Positions 25,280 through 36,260 of a stretch of 64,000 nucleotides of DNA are shown here, one piece after another. Numbering within the stretch: the stretch's first letter is position 1; every line of letters starts with the position of its first letter. Made by a program: the position numbers and the translations under genes. This stretch comes from Siphlonurus alternatus. Its lineage: Eukaryota; Arthropoda; Insecta; Ephemeroptera; Siphlonuridae. The notes below the pieces were generated by a model that saw only the letters and a list, made by a program, of their open reading frames with translations, was not told the DNA's origin and made no database searches. Location: positions 16,454,171 to 16,518,170 of the forward strand of contig OX463778.1 in the NCBI GenBank assembly GCA_949825025.1, written 5' to 3'.

Positions 25280-25559
25280 AAAGTTCCTATAGTTTGTTTT
25301 ATTGGAAGTCTATTTTCTTTAGCTCATAACCCTTTGGGACCTTTCGTATATTTATACGGCACAAGTTGGAAGTGAAAAGTTGGAAGGTAGTTTTCTCTCT
25401 TTCTGCTGAAGATGGATTTACGTTGGTTTGGCGATGGCATTTCCCGCGTGTTTGGCAAGCCTGCTGTGCCTCCTGCATTGTGCCAGCTAACGTGCTTGCT
25501 CGTCGCGGCGTGATAGAAAGCCATTTAACGTAGCTAATGCCCAGTGTGCATTTCAGTCC
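25280..25559 (-). CDS. Candidate terminal exon of PC1/3 (3' end)
   Basis: A strong minus-strand acceptor (TTACTGCTGATGCGTCAG|GGAC) opens a block richer in GC than its flanks. The block ends at an AATAAA polyadenylation signal at 25303-25298. Joined to exon 13 it would add only Arg-Asp and a TGA. Joined directly to exon 12 (phase 0, skipping exon 13) the frame stays open for about 87 codons (GLKCTLGISYVKWLSITPRR onwards) and stops right at the polyadenylation signal. Which form is used, or whether this belongs to another gene, cannot be settled from sequence. The implied last intron is about 5.4-6.6 kb. Confidence 0.35.
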
Positions 25560-26414
25560 CTGACGCATCAGCAGTAAGAAATAGGTAAGTACACAGAGAG
25601 AAATAGTCATCATCTCTCGTGATGAATTCTCATCATTAGAGGTAATGAAAAATATATATTATATAACTTTCCGGCTCCGACCTAGCGTCTATTGAGAGTA
25701 TCTCCCAAATGCGTTAAATTTTAATTAATATATAAATATGGTATATCACGTTAATAAAAATAAGAGTGTATGTATGACTAGAATAATAAGTAAATAATTA
25801 AATCATTATAAGTAATTGTTACAATACATCTTATAAGAATTCGTACATTTTCTCACAGTGTAGAGCGTACACACGGTTTGCAGCTGGGTGAACGGAGCCT
25901 ACTGTAAACTCGTAAATTATGATTGAGCTTTGTAGAAATATGATATGCCTACCGTTAGGCACGATTTTATAGTTAAGAACGAATGAATCAACATTATTTA
26001 TTGATGGAGGTGATTTGCTCTGCTTACTTTCGTACAATTGACACATGTTTCAAGAAATTATTTACATTTGATGTTTACAGTGACTTAAGTTGACTTGCAA
26101 GTTATGTTACTATTAAAGAAAAACATTAAAATTTAAAACCGCATAACATAAAAGTTTGCTTTTATAATAAATATATTATATTACCATGTAAACTTAATTA
26201 AGTTTACCTCGTCTTGTACAAAAAATTTGCTTGCAGTTTATTTAAATTTTAAAACTTGTTATTTTTTACTGAATTGTAATTGTAAAAATCTTGATTGAAA
26301 GTTGTTTGTTTATTTTTATTTATTTATTTTTTTTGCAAGTAAATTTGTTAGTAAAATTGTACAGTATACTTATAAAATGTAAAAATAATTCAACAAAACC
26401 ACCAAATGCAAAAC

Positions 26415-26551
26415 CAATGTACATTTATTGCCTCGGAAATTTTCCCTTTGCAACCTTGTTAATCACCTTGCCCCGTAAGAATAACACAGGGAATGGGGTG
26501 ATTAAGAAGACTGTAAGTGGGAAATTTTCCAAGACGTTGAGTGTACTTTCT
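26415..26551. repeat. GTACACTC-ended inverted-repeat element, copy 2
   Basis: Arms TGCCTCGGAAATTTTCCC and GGGAAATTTTCCAAGACG are inverted relative to each other. The centre has TTGTTAATCACCTTGCCCCG and GGGGTGATTAAGAAG, as in the copy at 24.1 kb. The right end reads GAGTGTAC. Confidence 0.6.
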
Positions 26552-27178
26552 GATAAGAGCTATATTTTCCTTATCACTTTACGTTTGAAGTAGTCTTTAC
26601 AGTAAATTTTGGTTGTCCTCTAGCTGATTTTTAATCTCTCGGTGTAATAATAATTATTTACTGCATGCGTGCATAAATCGATATTGTTATCATCCTATAT
26701 TTTTTATAAATTTTTCTGTTATTAAATGATGAAACTGTGGAACTAAAATATTGATCTGCTGTTTTTAACAATATTGTAAATTTGTAAGTTAAACTTATGG
26801 CACTCTATAGAGCGGCAAGTTTGATGTTACATGTTTTCCAATTTGTGTAAGGAAATGAGACACTTTTCATCTTTGGAGACTGAAAGATAAAGACTTGAAG
26901 GTACAAATTCCCCTCGGTGTGAGCTATCGTATATTCCCAACAACACAGGGGGGATAACTAGGTTAAGATAAGGCAAGGTGCGCGCTCCCCCAGGCGATAT
27001 ATCCGGGCGTCTGTGGGAGCAGTTTCCCGTATCAACCACTCTCGAGCTCGACGTCAAATCAACCTGCCTCTGTATTACACTAGTGTTGATACTGGATCAT
27101 TATTATAGACACAGTAGCTAGCCTATCTCTTTCGCAACACGTATATATAATCGATTTTATAGAAAAAAAAAATATTGT

Positions 27179-27501
27179 AATGGAGTATCGACCTCAGTTT
27201 TTTTTTATTGCAGAAATGGATAGAGCGTACAAAGTTATGCTACCCTGATTTTTTTCAGATTTTTTAGAGCCCGGGAAGTATTTTTAAAAAATTATTGAAT
27301 TTTCTTTTTGTGACGTCACAAGACGCCGCTCCTTAAGAAAAAGATAGGACTTGTCACCTCGTGACGTCACAAAAAGGAATTTCAATAATTTTTTAAAAAT
27401 AGTTCCCAGGCTCTAAAAAATCTGAAAAAAAATCAAGGTGGCATAACTTTGCACGCTCTATCCAATTCTGCAATAAAAAAAATTGAGGTCGATACTCCAT
27501 T
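27179..27501. repeat. Long-TIR palindromic family, copy 3 (well preserved)
   Basis: 323 bp with near-perfect arms of about 140 bp: ends AATGGAGTATCGACCTCA and TGAGGTCGATACTCCATT, then TTATTGCAGAAATGGATAGA and its inverse. GTGACGTCAC (CRE-like) occurs on both inner arms. The centre is GACGCCGCTCCTTAAGAAAA, inverted relative to the copy at 50.2 kb. Confidence 0.88.
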
Positions 27502-28030
27502 GTTTTAATATTTTATTTTTCCTTAATGGAAAAACTGCTTTTTTTAACAATAATTGTAACAAAAAAATATATCTCGAGTTACACTTAAATTGAAACTTTT
27601 TTGAGTACATTTGAATTTTGGACTTTTTTTTTTTTTTTTCTTTATTGGAACCATTTGAGACAATAACAGTCCATGGCCACCATCCTTTCCCTACCTTATC
27701 CCTACTAATACATTACACCGCCACGAACTGTAAGCTCTTAGGGATGTATCTCTGTAAAAAAAAAAAAATGGAAAGTAAATGGTACCCGAAAAAATGCTGC
27801 CAGCATCATACGGTAATCCTCTTGACTCCTCTTCAGGACTCGATACTCGAAAGGACAAAAACTCCTATATATATCCACCATAATTATATATATTTAGTTG
27901 TTACATAATCAAGTTTTATAAAAATATGACCATGCAACTAAGTACAACATTTGGACATATAAATAAACTTTCGTTGCGTCTTATTTAAATAAACGAAATC
28001 ATATCTTAGAAGGTGGTCTAAGATAACTAC

Positions 28031-28176
28031 AGCCTGTATTACACGATACAATTTTGCATACAATTTTTCCCTTCAAGAAAAAATTATCTCCATACAAACA
28101 AATGGAGTTTAAATTTTCTTGAAAGGAAAAATTTTATGCAATTATACTTAGAAAAATTTATCGTGTAATACCGGCT
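28031..28176. repeat. Short foldback element (GCCTGTATTACACGATA ends), copy 1
   Basis: 146 bp; left arm AGCCTGTATTACACGATA, right arm TATCGTGTAATACCGGCT. The inner arms ATCTCCATACAAACAAATGG and TTGAAAGGAAAAATTTTATG also pair. Related copies lie at 28766-28921 and, in part, 34209-34270. Confidence 0.7.
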
Positions 28177-28765
28177 TAAGGTGGTATACATGAAAAATAT
28201 GAAAATTCAATCTGATGCCTCGCTTCATTAGCACCTCAACATTAACTTTGCTGCATGAATTAAGTATTACCATACCCTCCTTTAGAGTGGAGAGTTTACC
28301 TTCATAAACGAATTCAATTTGCAAAGTGACAAGTTAAATTAAGCAGAGAATTATTTTAAGGCAACTTATTTACCAGAAGAATTCCTAGAAGTGGCCATTA
28401 GAGAACATCTTGATTTGATACCATCATGCCCACTTCATTTTGTACGTCACAAATTGCTCATAATGTATTATCAAATTTATTTTCTGAGAAAATAACAACA
28501 TATAAGGAAGAAAATAATAATAAATAATATGTGTATACATTTTTTTTTATTAACTTTACATTTCATTTTTCTTATTCAAGAATTATTCAAATCTTTTGTA
28601 TTAAATTAGCTTTACCGGAAAACGTAATTTAATCCACGAGGGAAGAATATTACGTTGCTAAGTGAAGAAAAAGTTTCCTGTACACTGTACATAAAACTCG
28701 GGAGACAATAATAATTGTAAAATGTTTTGTAACAACGCCAATGGCACTTTCTGAAGAATAAATAG

Positions 28766-28921
28766 GCCGGTATCACAAGATATAATTTTTCTAATCATTG
28801 CATATAATTTTTACTTACAAGAAAATTTCAACTCCACTTGATGTTTGTATGAAGATGAAATTTTATTATAAGAAAAAAAATTAAACTGCAAAATTCACAA
28901 AATTTTATCGTGTAAAATTAC
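28766..28921. repeat. Short foldback element, copy 2
   Basis: Begins GCCGGTATCACAAGATATAA and ends TTTTATCGTGTAAAATTAC. The interior is similar to the copy at 28.0 kb but more diverged. Confidence 0.55.
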
Positions 28922-29119
28922 TATTTTCAAAAAGTCATGAGTTTCTTTAAATGAAGTGAAAATTCTATATATAGATGAAATTTTCTCTTTGAGCTTCTAT
29001 TATGCTTCTACATGTATTAATTAATACATAATAGTATAATAAAAATTCATGCTTGCGTCCCAATATTTTGGTACAGTGTAAGAGTACGCGTTTTATCTTC
29101 CATTGTAATATTATTAGAT

Positions 29120-29330
29120 GGCTTTTCCTTGTTGGGATTTTGTTGTCGTTGCGAGGTGATGTGGTTGCTAGGCGCGGGGAAGTCTCATGTTGTTCACCGC
29201 GATCACAGCTCGATTCCTAGAACGTCACTCAGCCAGCTTCGTACCCACGCCCTGTGAAGGGTAACAGATCAAAGCTATTATCCCCGTCCTAATGTGGGAA
29301 GCTAAGTAAGTGAGTATATAGGCACCATAT
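29120..29330 (+). mobile_element. tRNA-like SINE candidate
   Basis: Contains a pol III B-box-like AGCTCGATTCC and, about 45 bp upstream, an A-box-like TGGTTGCTAGG. A GC-richer body runs to about 29320. No target duplication or second copy was seen, so this is tentative. Confidence 0.3.
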
Positions 29331-29404
29331 ATATGAAGAATTTGGACGGTGATAGTAGGTGGCTTACGGGGGCGGCGATCTTCATTAAACAAACTAAACT
29401 CCCA

Positions 29405-29441
<37 letters not shown>

Positions 29442-29450
29442 CCTCTCTTC
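29405..29450. repeat. Short (CT)n microsatellite
   Basis: About 46 bp of CT repeat with TTCT and CCCT interruptions. Confidence 0.9.
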
Positions 29451-29543
29451 GTCATGTTCTTTTTGACATTTTTGGATTTTAAGTTGGATTTTCTCTTTCT
29501 AACATTTCTTCTCATCATTATAAAAAATTTCTTTCTTTTTTAA

Positions 29544-30823
29544 CATTCAATTAGAACTTTTTTATTTAAAAAAAATCATAAGATATTTTTAAAGTAAATT
29601 ATTATTACTACTTTTAAAAAAAGTATGAAGTCAATTTAGCTTAAAAAGTTTCAATTAACTTTTTAAAATATCAAAAAATTTTTACTTTAAGTGTTTAATT
29701 TAGTTTATTAATTGCGACACTCTTAATTTATTTTTATGCAAATTTAAAAAGAAAAGACGCTGTATGAATAACAATACCGAAATAAAATATCTACATTTCG
29801 TATTTAAAGAGAAATTCAAAAGGTTTTTGATGGAATTTGCAATTTCTTTGTTCAGGTTTATCAAACCAACTTGTTGAAACAGACGGCTCTATTGTTACTG
29901 AATTGTTAGGTAATCTTGTTTTACACTAAATTAAGTTCTTGTGAATAAATTAAAGAGATGACGTCTTAAGTTTATTATAACAATAAAAATCAAAACTATT
30001 TCAAGGATTCTCATTGACAAATTCTGCCAAATTCCTCAGAAGTATTATTTGTGACTGCATTCCACAAAGTGAGATCTTACATGACTTAACGTTATTTGCT
30101 GAATATACAAAGACCCGTCGCCAAGACAACGCTGTCACTTTGACTTTACATTGTTGTTCAGCTCTGGGCTATTCTTGGTGTATAAAATGATGCGGGCAAG
30201 CTTTTGAAGTTATATGACTTAAATAAGTGTTTAATTTAGCTAACTTCTTGTTTCGTTGTTAATAAGCTAAAGTAGGCTTTACAACGAGAGAGAAAAAATT
30301 GTGTAAGTGGTAACTTTTAACCTACTTTTCTTCTGATAGTTTATTTGTATTTTTTTAATTTGTTTATTCAGAAAGAAACAGACATATATATGTATTACAG
30401 TATACTGAATATACATATGGTATAGATCCCAAGAGTTTAGAACTGGTAAACGGGAAAACAGAAATGCATTATTAATAGTTGGTTGGTTGGTATTTTGGGG
30501 CAATTGGCACATTTTGGTCATGTATGTCCCCATTATTAATAGTTAAATTTGTCTTAAAAAAAATAATTTAATATACAGTATTATTTCACTATAAATTAAA
30601 TGCATTTAAATCTTATCAAGAAATAATTGAAATTAAGGGAAAAACTCAGACTTATTGATTTATTTCATGGAGGAAGATAAACAGATTTATTACTAACCAT
30701 GGTTATTACGAGCCTAACTCAATGCCTAACGTGGAAAATGATAGACTTGTTTAACTTTCTAACCAGTTAAATTTTTCGTAACATTTTATGTTACTTCGCT
30801 TGATATTTATTAGTTACAGATAG
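29544..30823. other. No recognisable gene
   Basis: AT-rich intergenic or intronic sequence downstream of PC1/3 exon 13. A TATA-like TATAAAATG lies at 30180 on the plus strand, without a supported gene. Confidence 0.45.
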
Positions 30824-30923
30824 TGTTATTTTTCTTCAGTGTCGTCATCGCATCAAAAGTCATGCATGTGAATGTAATGATATTTCACATCAATGAAGCG
30901 ATTGTCAGGTCCAGAAGACTTAC

Positions 30924-31048
30924 CGCGTGCTCTGTGTGGAGGGGGCGTGGCCCTGCAGTGTATTGTCGGCAGTCCACGAGTCCCGCGCGCTCTCCAGCAC
31001 CCACGCGAGTCGCGCCAGCTTGTGTGTTGACCCTCCCAGTAGAGAGGT
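30924..31048 (-). CDS. PC1/3: PC1/3 candidate coding exon 13: C-terminal tail
   Basis: 125 nt, GC-rich against its AT-rich surroundings, with acceptor AAAATTCCAG|ACCT and a consensus donor ACGCG|GTAAGT. Read in the phase required by exon 12, it is open throughout: TSLLGGSTHKLARLAWVLES then ARDSWTADNTLQGHAPSTQST, with two bases left over. A basic/hydrophobic, probably amphipathic stretch (HKLARLAWVLESARDSW) recalls the poorly conserved helical tail of PC1/3 enzymes, which acts in granule sorting. No specific sequence homology is claimed; the support is composition, splice sites and phase. Confidence 0.6.
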
Positions 31049-31159
31049 CTGGAATTTTAACATATTATTTATTTACCAAATTTCTGCACTTCTTAGCTTC
31101 ATAGTATGATTATTGTTGAAAAAACTCTCAAGCAGAAACATTATATCTATTGACATTAT

Positions 31160-31690
31160 CTTATTTTATTTTTTTTTTATTTTTTTATTTTCAATAATTT
31201 GGCTTGTACAGAGCGATCAAGTCAAAACTTATTATAAAATATAAACTAAGATTGAATTATACATACAATTATATACAAAAACAGGACAAATACACAAACT
31301 ATCTAATAAATTATTAGTCGTTTAACAATAAAATTATCATGCCAAATAAGTTAACTCAATACAATATTTTCTGGTAATTTGCTACTAAAAAAAGATTTAA
31401 CTGAATAGTATTCCTTATTAATTAAAATTTTCTTTAACATGTTTTTAAAAGAATTGGGATTAGCTATATTTGTAAGACTATTTGGTAAAAAATCGTAAAT
31501 TTTTACTGTTTGATACATAGAACTATTTTCCATAAATCCAGATTTGTGAATATCTATTGCAACTTTATTTTTGTTTCTTGTATGATATGAATGATGATCA
31601 TTATTTTGAACATATAAATCAGAATTATTCCTTTTAAACAATGCACATTTCAAAATATATAATGATGGTAAAGTTAACATATTATTATTT
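31160..31690 (-). mobile_element. LINE remnant: 3' end of a reverse-transcriptase ORF and 3' UTR
   Basis: A 109-codon frame (31351-31680) reads MLTLPSLYILKCALFKRNN, HSYHTRNKNKVAID, LPNSLTNIANPNSFKNMLKK and ends EYYSVKSFFSS. This pattern (LTLPSLYI, HxTRNK, LP, KxxLKxxL, YYSV) is the C terminus of arthropod non-LTR retrotransposon ORF2s. About 190 bp of 3' UTR follows, ending in GCTCTGTACAAGCC and an AATAAA. It is 5' truncated and lies in intron 12 or just beyond exon 13 in the same orientation as PC1/3. Confidence 0.7.
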
Positions 31691-31778
31691 TTAAAAAATG
31701 TAACACATGACTCTCTTTTCTTAAATTTGAGTATTGTTCTTAATGCACGCTTAATGCACGCTCATGCACGCTTATACG

Positions 31779-31809
31779 CTGTATAAGATACTTATAGTAT
31801 CTTATACAG
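31779..31809. repeat. Perfect 13-bp inverted repeat hairpin
   Basis: CTGTATAAGATAC and GTATCTTATACAG separated by five bases. It is preceded by a short tandem of AATGCACGC-like units (31740-31770). Function unknown. Confidence 0.6.
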
Positions 31810-32037
31810 AGACTAGTTAGTTGAGTGAATTATAACAACATTACAAAAATTGCATACAAATTAAGTATACTGTACAGTGTAACCAGTATAATTACTTATG
31901 AGAATATGCATAAAATACTAAAAGGTGTTATGTGCAGCGTCCTGGATTTTGGTCTGTGAGACTACATTCAATTATTGTATCTTTCGCAAATGGACTATCT
32001 TAACAATAATCTGTGCTAAATACAATCATAACTTTAA

Positions 32038-32059
32038 AAAAAAAAAAAAAAAAAAAAAA
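32038..32059. repeat. Poly(A) run
   Basis: About 22 A residues in PC1/3 intron 12, shortly after exon 12's donor. No attached retroposon was recognised. Confidence 0.9.
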
Positions 32060-32142
32060 GTGCCCACGCCTGCAGAAAATATAGAATATGCAACCTGCAC
32101 GACACGCACGTTTAAGAAGTTGCCTACATGCCAGGGGCTCAC

Positions 32143-32265
32143 CTGCTCGATGTTACCGCCGCTGTAATCTCGCGGTCCGGCCTTCATGTGAGGAGGCTGC
32201 TGGTACGTGCCGTGTAGCAGCAGTTCGCAGCCCCACACCCGGCCCGAGTGGAGAGACGAGCCGCT
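32143..32265 (-). CDS. PC1/3: PC1/3 coding exon 12: end of P domain
   Basis: Forty-one codons, phase 0/0, acceptor TTTTCTTGCAG|AGCG and donor GAGCAG|GTGAGC. It reads SGSSLHSGRVWGCELLLHGT then YQQPPHMKAGPRDY and SGGNIEQ. The LLLHGTxxQPxHMK wording matches the PC1/3 P-domain end and not furin. A poly(A) run on the plus strand (32038-32059) lies about 85 nt into the following intron; it appears as poly(U) in the transcript. Confidence 0.93.
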
Positions 32266-33417
32266 CTGCAAGAAAACGTACATCCAGTTTGTACCATGAT
32301 GAGGCATGCAGTTGGCCGCGAGTAATACTAATGTAGCTTAGACAACTTTATATTCACTGTGGCTCAGTCTGCATTACAAAGTTCTATATATTAATAAAAA
32401 TAAATGTTTCCTGCACAAATACTTGACTGCAATACATGTAATTTTGTAAATTGAATTAATTCTGTAATAATTGAGTTCTACTCATGGACAGTGAAATAAA
32501 ATAGTTGTTTATTTTAGCTTTCGCTATAACAGAGTACATATTGTGAACACTGTATTAAAATGTATGTTCTCTCCTGTTGCATTTTCTATGCCCTCTAACT
32601 AATGTTTTATTTGTAAATTTTACAATACAAAACGCTCTTTGAACAACAGTCATTACGTATTCGGTTACAAAACAACAACAACAATACATTATCACTGCAT
32701 TTATTATAAATCCATCATTTTTTTGTGAGCATTTCTTTACAGCGGAGATAGCAATAATTAATTACTGAAATGACTACTTTGTTAGAGATGTGACAGACAA
32801 CAATAACCTATTTAGCATCGCGTTACATCATTCGTAAATTAAAAAACAAAATAACAATTAATATTAACCTTCTGTAGTGCTGTTGGGAACAAAAAGTATA
32901 ATTAACTACACTACTATGTTTTACGATTCTATTTATAGAATTTATGAAGTCGGGGGAATGTTTATACATAATTGAAATTCTAAGAATAGTTGTTTATCAT
33001 GTTGTCAAGTAGATGATTATATTTCCCGGTGTTGCTTAGTAACTGATCGTCTATTTTTTTTTTTTTTGGTCCAAGTTTTTGCAAGGGTTATGAAAGAAGT
33101 CAATACGCTGTCATACACATCATAACATTTCATTATTTAGACAATCTACACGCTTTTTCTTTTAACATGAAATGGAGAAATGCCAGAGATAAACAGAACT
33201 TTTCTAATAAATTGGATTAATGGATGATCAAGACAGGTCTACGATAGAAAAAGAGAAATTGACGGAAGCTATTCGCCGCCCCCTCCTCCTGAAATAGTCC
33301 CGTAATATATAATATAGGTGAGCTATTACCACCAACCCTCATCACTCTCTAAGCCATTGAGCCCCGAGCTTAATTCCAAATTTCAGTACTATCATAAGCA
33401 AAATATCATCACCTCCA

Positions 33418-33746
33418 ATAGAGTATCGACCTCAAAAGTTTTTATTGCAGAAATGGATAGAAGATGCAAAGTTATGTACGTTACTCTGATTTTTTTCACA
33501 TTTTTTAGAGTCCGGAAACTATGTTTAAAAAAATTATTGAAAGTACAGAGAAAGTGACGCCTCTAGACGCCTATCCTAATAAAAAGATAGAGCCTGAAAG
33601 GGGCGTGGGTTCAAACCCGACCACGGTAAAACTTTTTAGCAATACTTCCCACAGGCTCTAAAAAATCTGAAAAAAAATCAGAGTGGCACAACTTTGCACC
33701 CTCTATCCATTTTTACAATAAAACTTTTTGAGGTCAGTACTTTATT
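33418..33746. repeat. Long-TIR palindromic family, copy 4, with tRNA-like B box
   Basis: Ends AATAGAGTATCGACCTC and GAGGTCAGTACTTTATT, with arms TTATTGCAGAAATGGATAGA and GGATAG-type inverse. The centre differs from the 27.2/50.2 kb copies. It contains GCGTGGGTTCAAACCCGACC, a palindrome resembling the T-arm/B box of tRNA genes. It lies in PC1/3 intron 11, 179 nt from exon 11. Confidence 0.8.
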
Positions 33747-33924
33747 GTAAGCCCAAGGGCCACTTGGCAAAGAAGGTCCCCAGCACCATGGAGCGCATTT
33801 CAAAGGAGGGCGTAGATTAACCTGGCTATACGCCCTCTTTCACTTTGCTGCTAGACCCCTGTCTAGTTACACTAATCGACATGCATTTCTTGAGGCAGTA
33901 ACATTACAGAACCACGCCACGTAC

Positions 33925-34058
33925 CGAGTCGACGACCTCGAGCAGCCACGTGCCGTGCGGCGCCTCGCCCCACGTGTGCACCGACATGAAGCGCCACTCG
34001 CTGAACCCTTGGTCCGAGGTGTCCTTGGGACGTCGGTTGAGCAGCTGCACCCGCGTGC
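33925..34058 (-). CDS. PC1/3: PC1/3 coding exon 11: P domain
   Basis: 134 nt (phase 1/0), acceptor TTTGTATTACAG|GCAC and donor GACTCG|GTACGT. It completes a split Gly, then reads TRVQLLNRRPKDTSDQGF, SEWRFMSVHTWGEAPHGTW and LLEVVDS. The GFxxWxFMSVHTWGExPxGTW block is the most conserved part of the PC P domain. A palindromic repeat (33418-33746) begins 179 nt downstream of the donor. Confidence 0.95.
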
Positions 34059-34208
34059 CTGTAATACAAAACATCACTGACTGTAAACGTTGTTAAGCAA
34101 AATGAGGCTCATCCCATGACTAGAATTAAGTTCAGATTAATTTAACATTAGTTTTCGTGGAATGTTCATGGTTGTAGTATATACGTATTTTTTTAATTTT
34201 TCAACCTA

Positions 34209-34270
34209 AGCTGGTATTGCACAATTTTCAGAAATTTCATCTCCACACAAACAAGTAGAGTTTAAGTTTA
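34209..34270. repeat. Partial copy of the short foldback family
   Basis: GGTATTGCACAATTTTC then ATCTCCACACAAACAAGTAG and AGAGTTTAAG resemble the left half of the element at 28031-28176. It lies in PC1/3 intron 10. Confidence 0.4.
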
Positions 34271-34459
34271 GTATAAAGAAAACATTTGTGTTTAAATACT
34301 TACTATTGGCCAAATGGTTTTGGAATAAAATCTTATGATAAAAAAGGTTGAATATAAATTCTTCTTTACACTGAATATGCATGTTATGTATATGGAAGAA
34401 GGTATTTTTTATAAATAAAAATAAATAATATAGAAATTCCTTTGACAAATGAGACAAGA

Positions 34460-35750
34460 ATACTTGCGCTCTATTTTATTGGATTTTCGAGTGACAATAA
34501 ATCTCAAGTTTTTCCTGGACCTCTCAGCGTCTTCTCTAGTTTCCAAGGTTACGACGCGCGCCAGATTGGATTCTTATACCCGCGATGAGAGATAATTGGA
34601 TTCGTTAAAGAGATTATGGCTTGCACAAAAAACTAGTTGGGACAAACTGACAAGATCTTTTATTTAAAATTACAGACAATAATTCTTTACTTATTATTTA
34701 CGTTAATCGCATCAATTAATTGCAACAACTTGAACATTTTCATGCATTTTTTTTTAAATCCTCATAACAATTTGTTTTATAAATTATTACGTCACTATAT
34801 TTTATAATTAAATTATTTCTGCTTTTTTATAACTCTATATATATGCAAATTTCCTCATGTATTCCAAAGCAATTTAATTTAATTGTACGTCAGTTTTATG
34901 AATAACCACAAAATATTTCGTCCTCCGAATAAATAAAATTTGTATTTTTGAATTTTTTGAAGCGTGAAATGGACTTTAAATTGATATTAGGAATTAGAAT
35001 TTACAAAGAAATGTATTTAATTATAATGGGAAAATAAATATCAGACATTTTGTTGCTATGAGAATCTGAGGTATAAGAATGTTAATATTGGATCAACGTA
35101 TTACGTAAAATAAACGCAGCTTCATAGATCTATATAATATAATCATCTTAAATTTCCAACGTTACATTTGCCATAAAATTCAATGAAGTGCTTATTAATT
35201 AAGAAACATCGTTCATATCGTTTAATGTCTGTCTTTTTGTATTTCATACATTTCTGTATTGAAGAAGGTTTGTAATTATTACATGCCTCCTAATAAAAGT
35301 GAACAGGTGTGCTCATTCGGAATAAAACTTATCATGAAGGGTGTAGTAGTTGTGTCATTACAGCGAATACGAGACTTACAACGGGTACCATTTTCTCCCT
35401 CTCCACCTTTCCTTTGATAAACTGTGATTGGAGGGCAGCTTGTACGAAAATAATATACTTTAAGGACTTTTGTAATTTGATTATCATGCACTTTAAATTT
35501 ATTCTGGACAATTTAGAAGAGTTTCATAGACAAAACCTTACTTTTTTTTCAACAATTAATTGGTAATAATTATTCTATGCTAATATATTCGTTATTCTTA
35601 TGTTATTGTTGTTGTTGTATGTTCAAATAATTTCTCACACGGAGATATAAAACTATGAAAGATAATGTCTTCACCAAACATAGATATTTGTGATTTTACG
35701 TAATATCATATGATTTAATAATATTTATCTAGAACTAGATTAAAAGATTT
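34460..35750. other. PC1/3 intron 10, no gene seen
   Basis: AT-rich intron sequence. Small ORFs on both strands at 35279-35566 are unrecognised and lack splice context. Confidence 0.5.
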
Positions 35751-36084
35751 GACTCATACCTGATATTATTTCCACTGTCTTTTGGTGTGAATCGGGAGAG
35801 AGGGGACAGCCGTGCAGTGTCCTGAACCATGCATGGTCCGTTTGTCTGCATTAGTGTATAAACCATTAAAATATATACATTGTATTTTCTGCAAATGGGC
35901 TCTCAGGATGAATAAATAAAAAATAATGATAAAAAATATATTATCTCCACGAGTTTTGAATGTGAAACAGTAGATCGAAAGAGTACTTTCACCGTTCCGA
36001 GCACTCGGGTATTAGTAGTGGTATTACTTCCTCGGGCACGTCTGTTCTCTCCGTGTAGCGACCGTTGTCATGACGACCACGCAC

Positions 36085-36260
36085 CTGTTGGTGACGTCAC
36101 GAAGATCTCGAGCACGCCGCGGACCGGATATTCAATGCTGGCCTTGACCTCTACGTGCTCCAGGAAGTTCACCATGTCCTCCTCGGTACTTCCGTTACAC
36201 ATCGTGGTGGAGAACTCGAGTATCGCTGGAGAACCACCAGATATGACCGTCGTGTTGGAA
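36085..36260 (-). CDS. PC1/3: PC1/3 coding exon 10: P domain
   Basis: 176 nt (phase 2/1), acceptor CTGCTTTCAG|TTCC and donor ACAG|GTGCGT. It encodes SNTTVISGGSPAILEFSTTM, CNGSTEEDMVNFLEHVEVKA and SIEYPVRGVLEIFVTSPT. LEHVEVKASIEY is the standard P-domain strand. The RRGDL motif that normally follows is replaced by VRGVL (residues 538-542), so Asp is absent. Two further sequons are present, NTT (494) and NGS (514). A perfect TGACGTCA lies inside the coding sequence and is probably fortuitous. Confidence 0.93.

Noticed and set aside
26827..27057. 76-codon minus-strand ORF as terminal PC1/3 exon
   Set aside because: A good acceptor (CTTTATCTTTCAG near 26885) exists, but the required phase reaches a stop after a few codons and no polyadenylation signal was seen; the 25.3-25.56 kb block is better supported.
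33600..33640. tRNA gene from GGTTCAAACC
   Set aside because: The motif is the palindromic centre of a repeat copy and has no cloverleaf around it.
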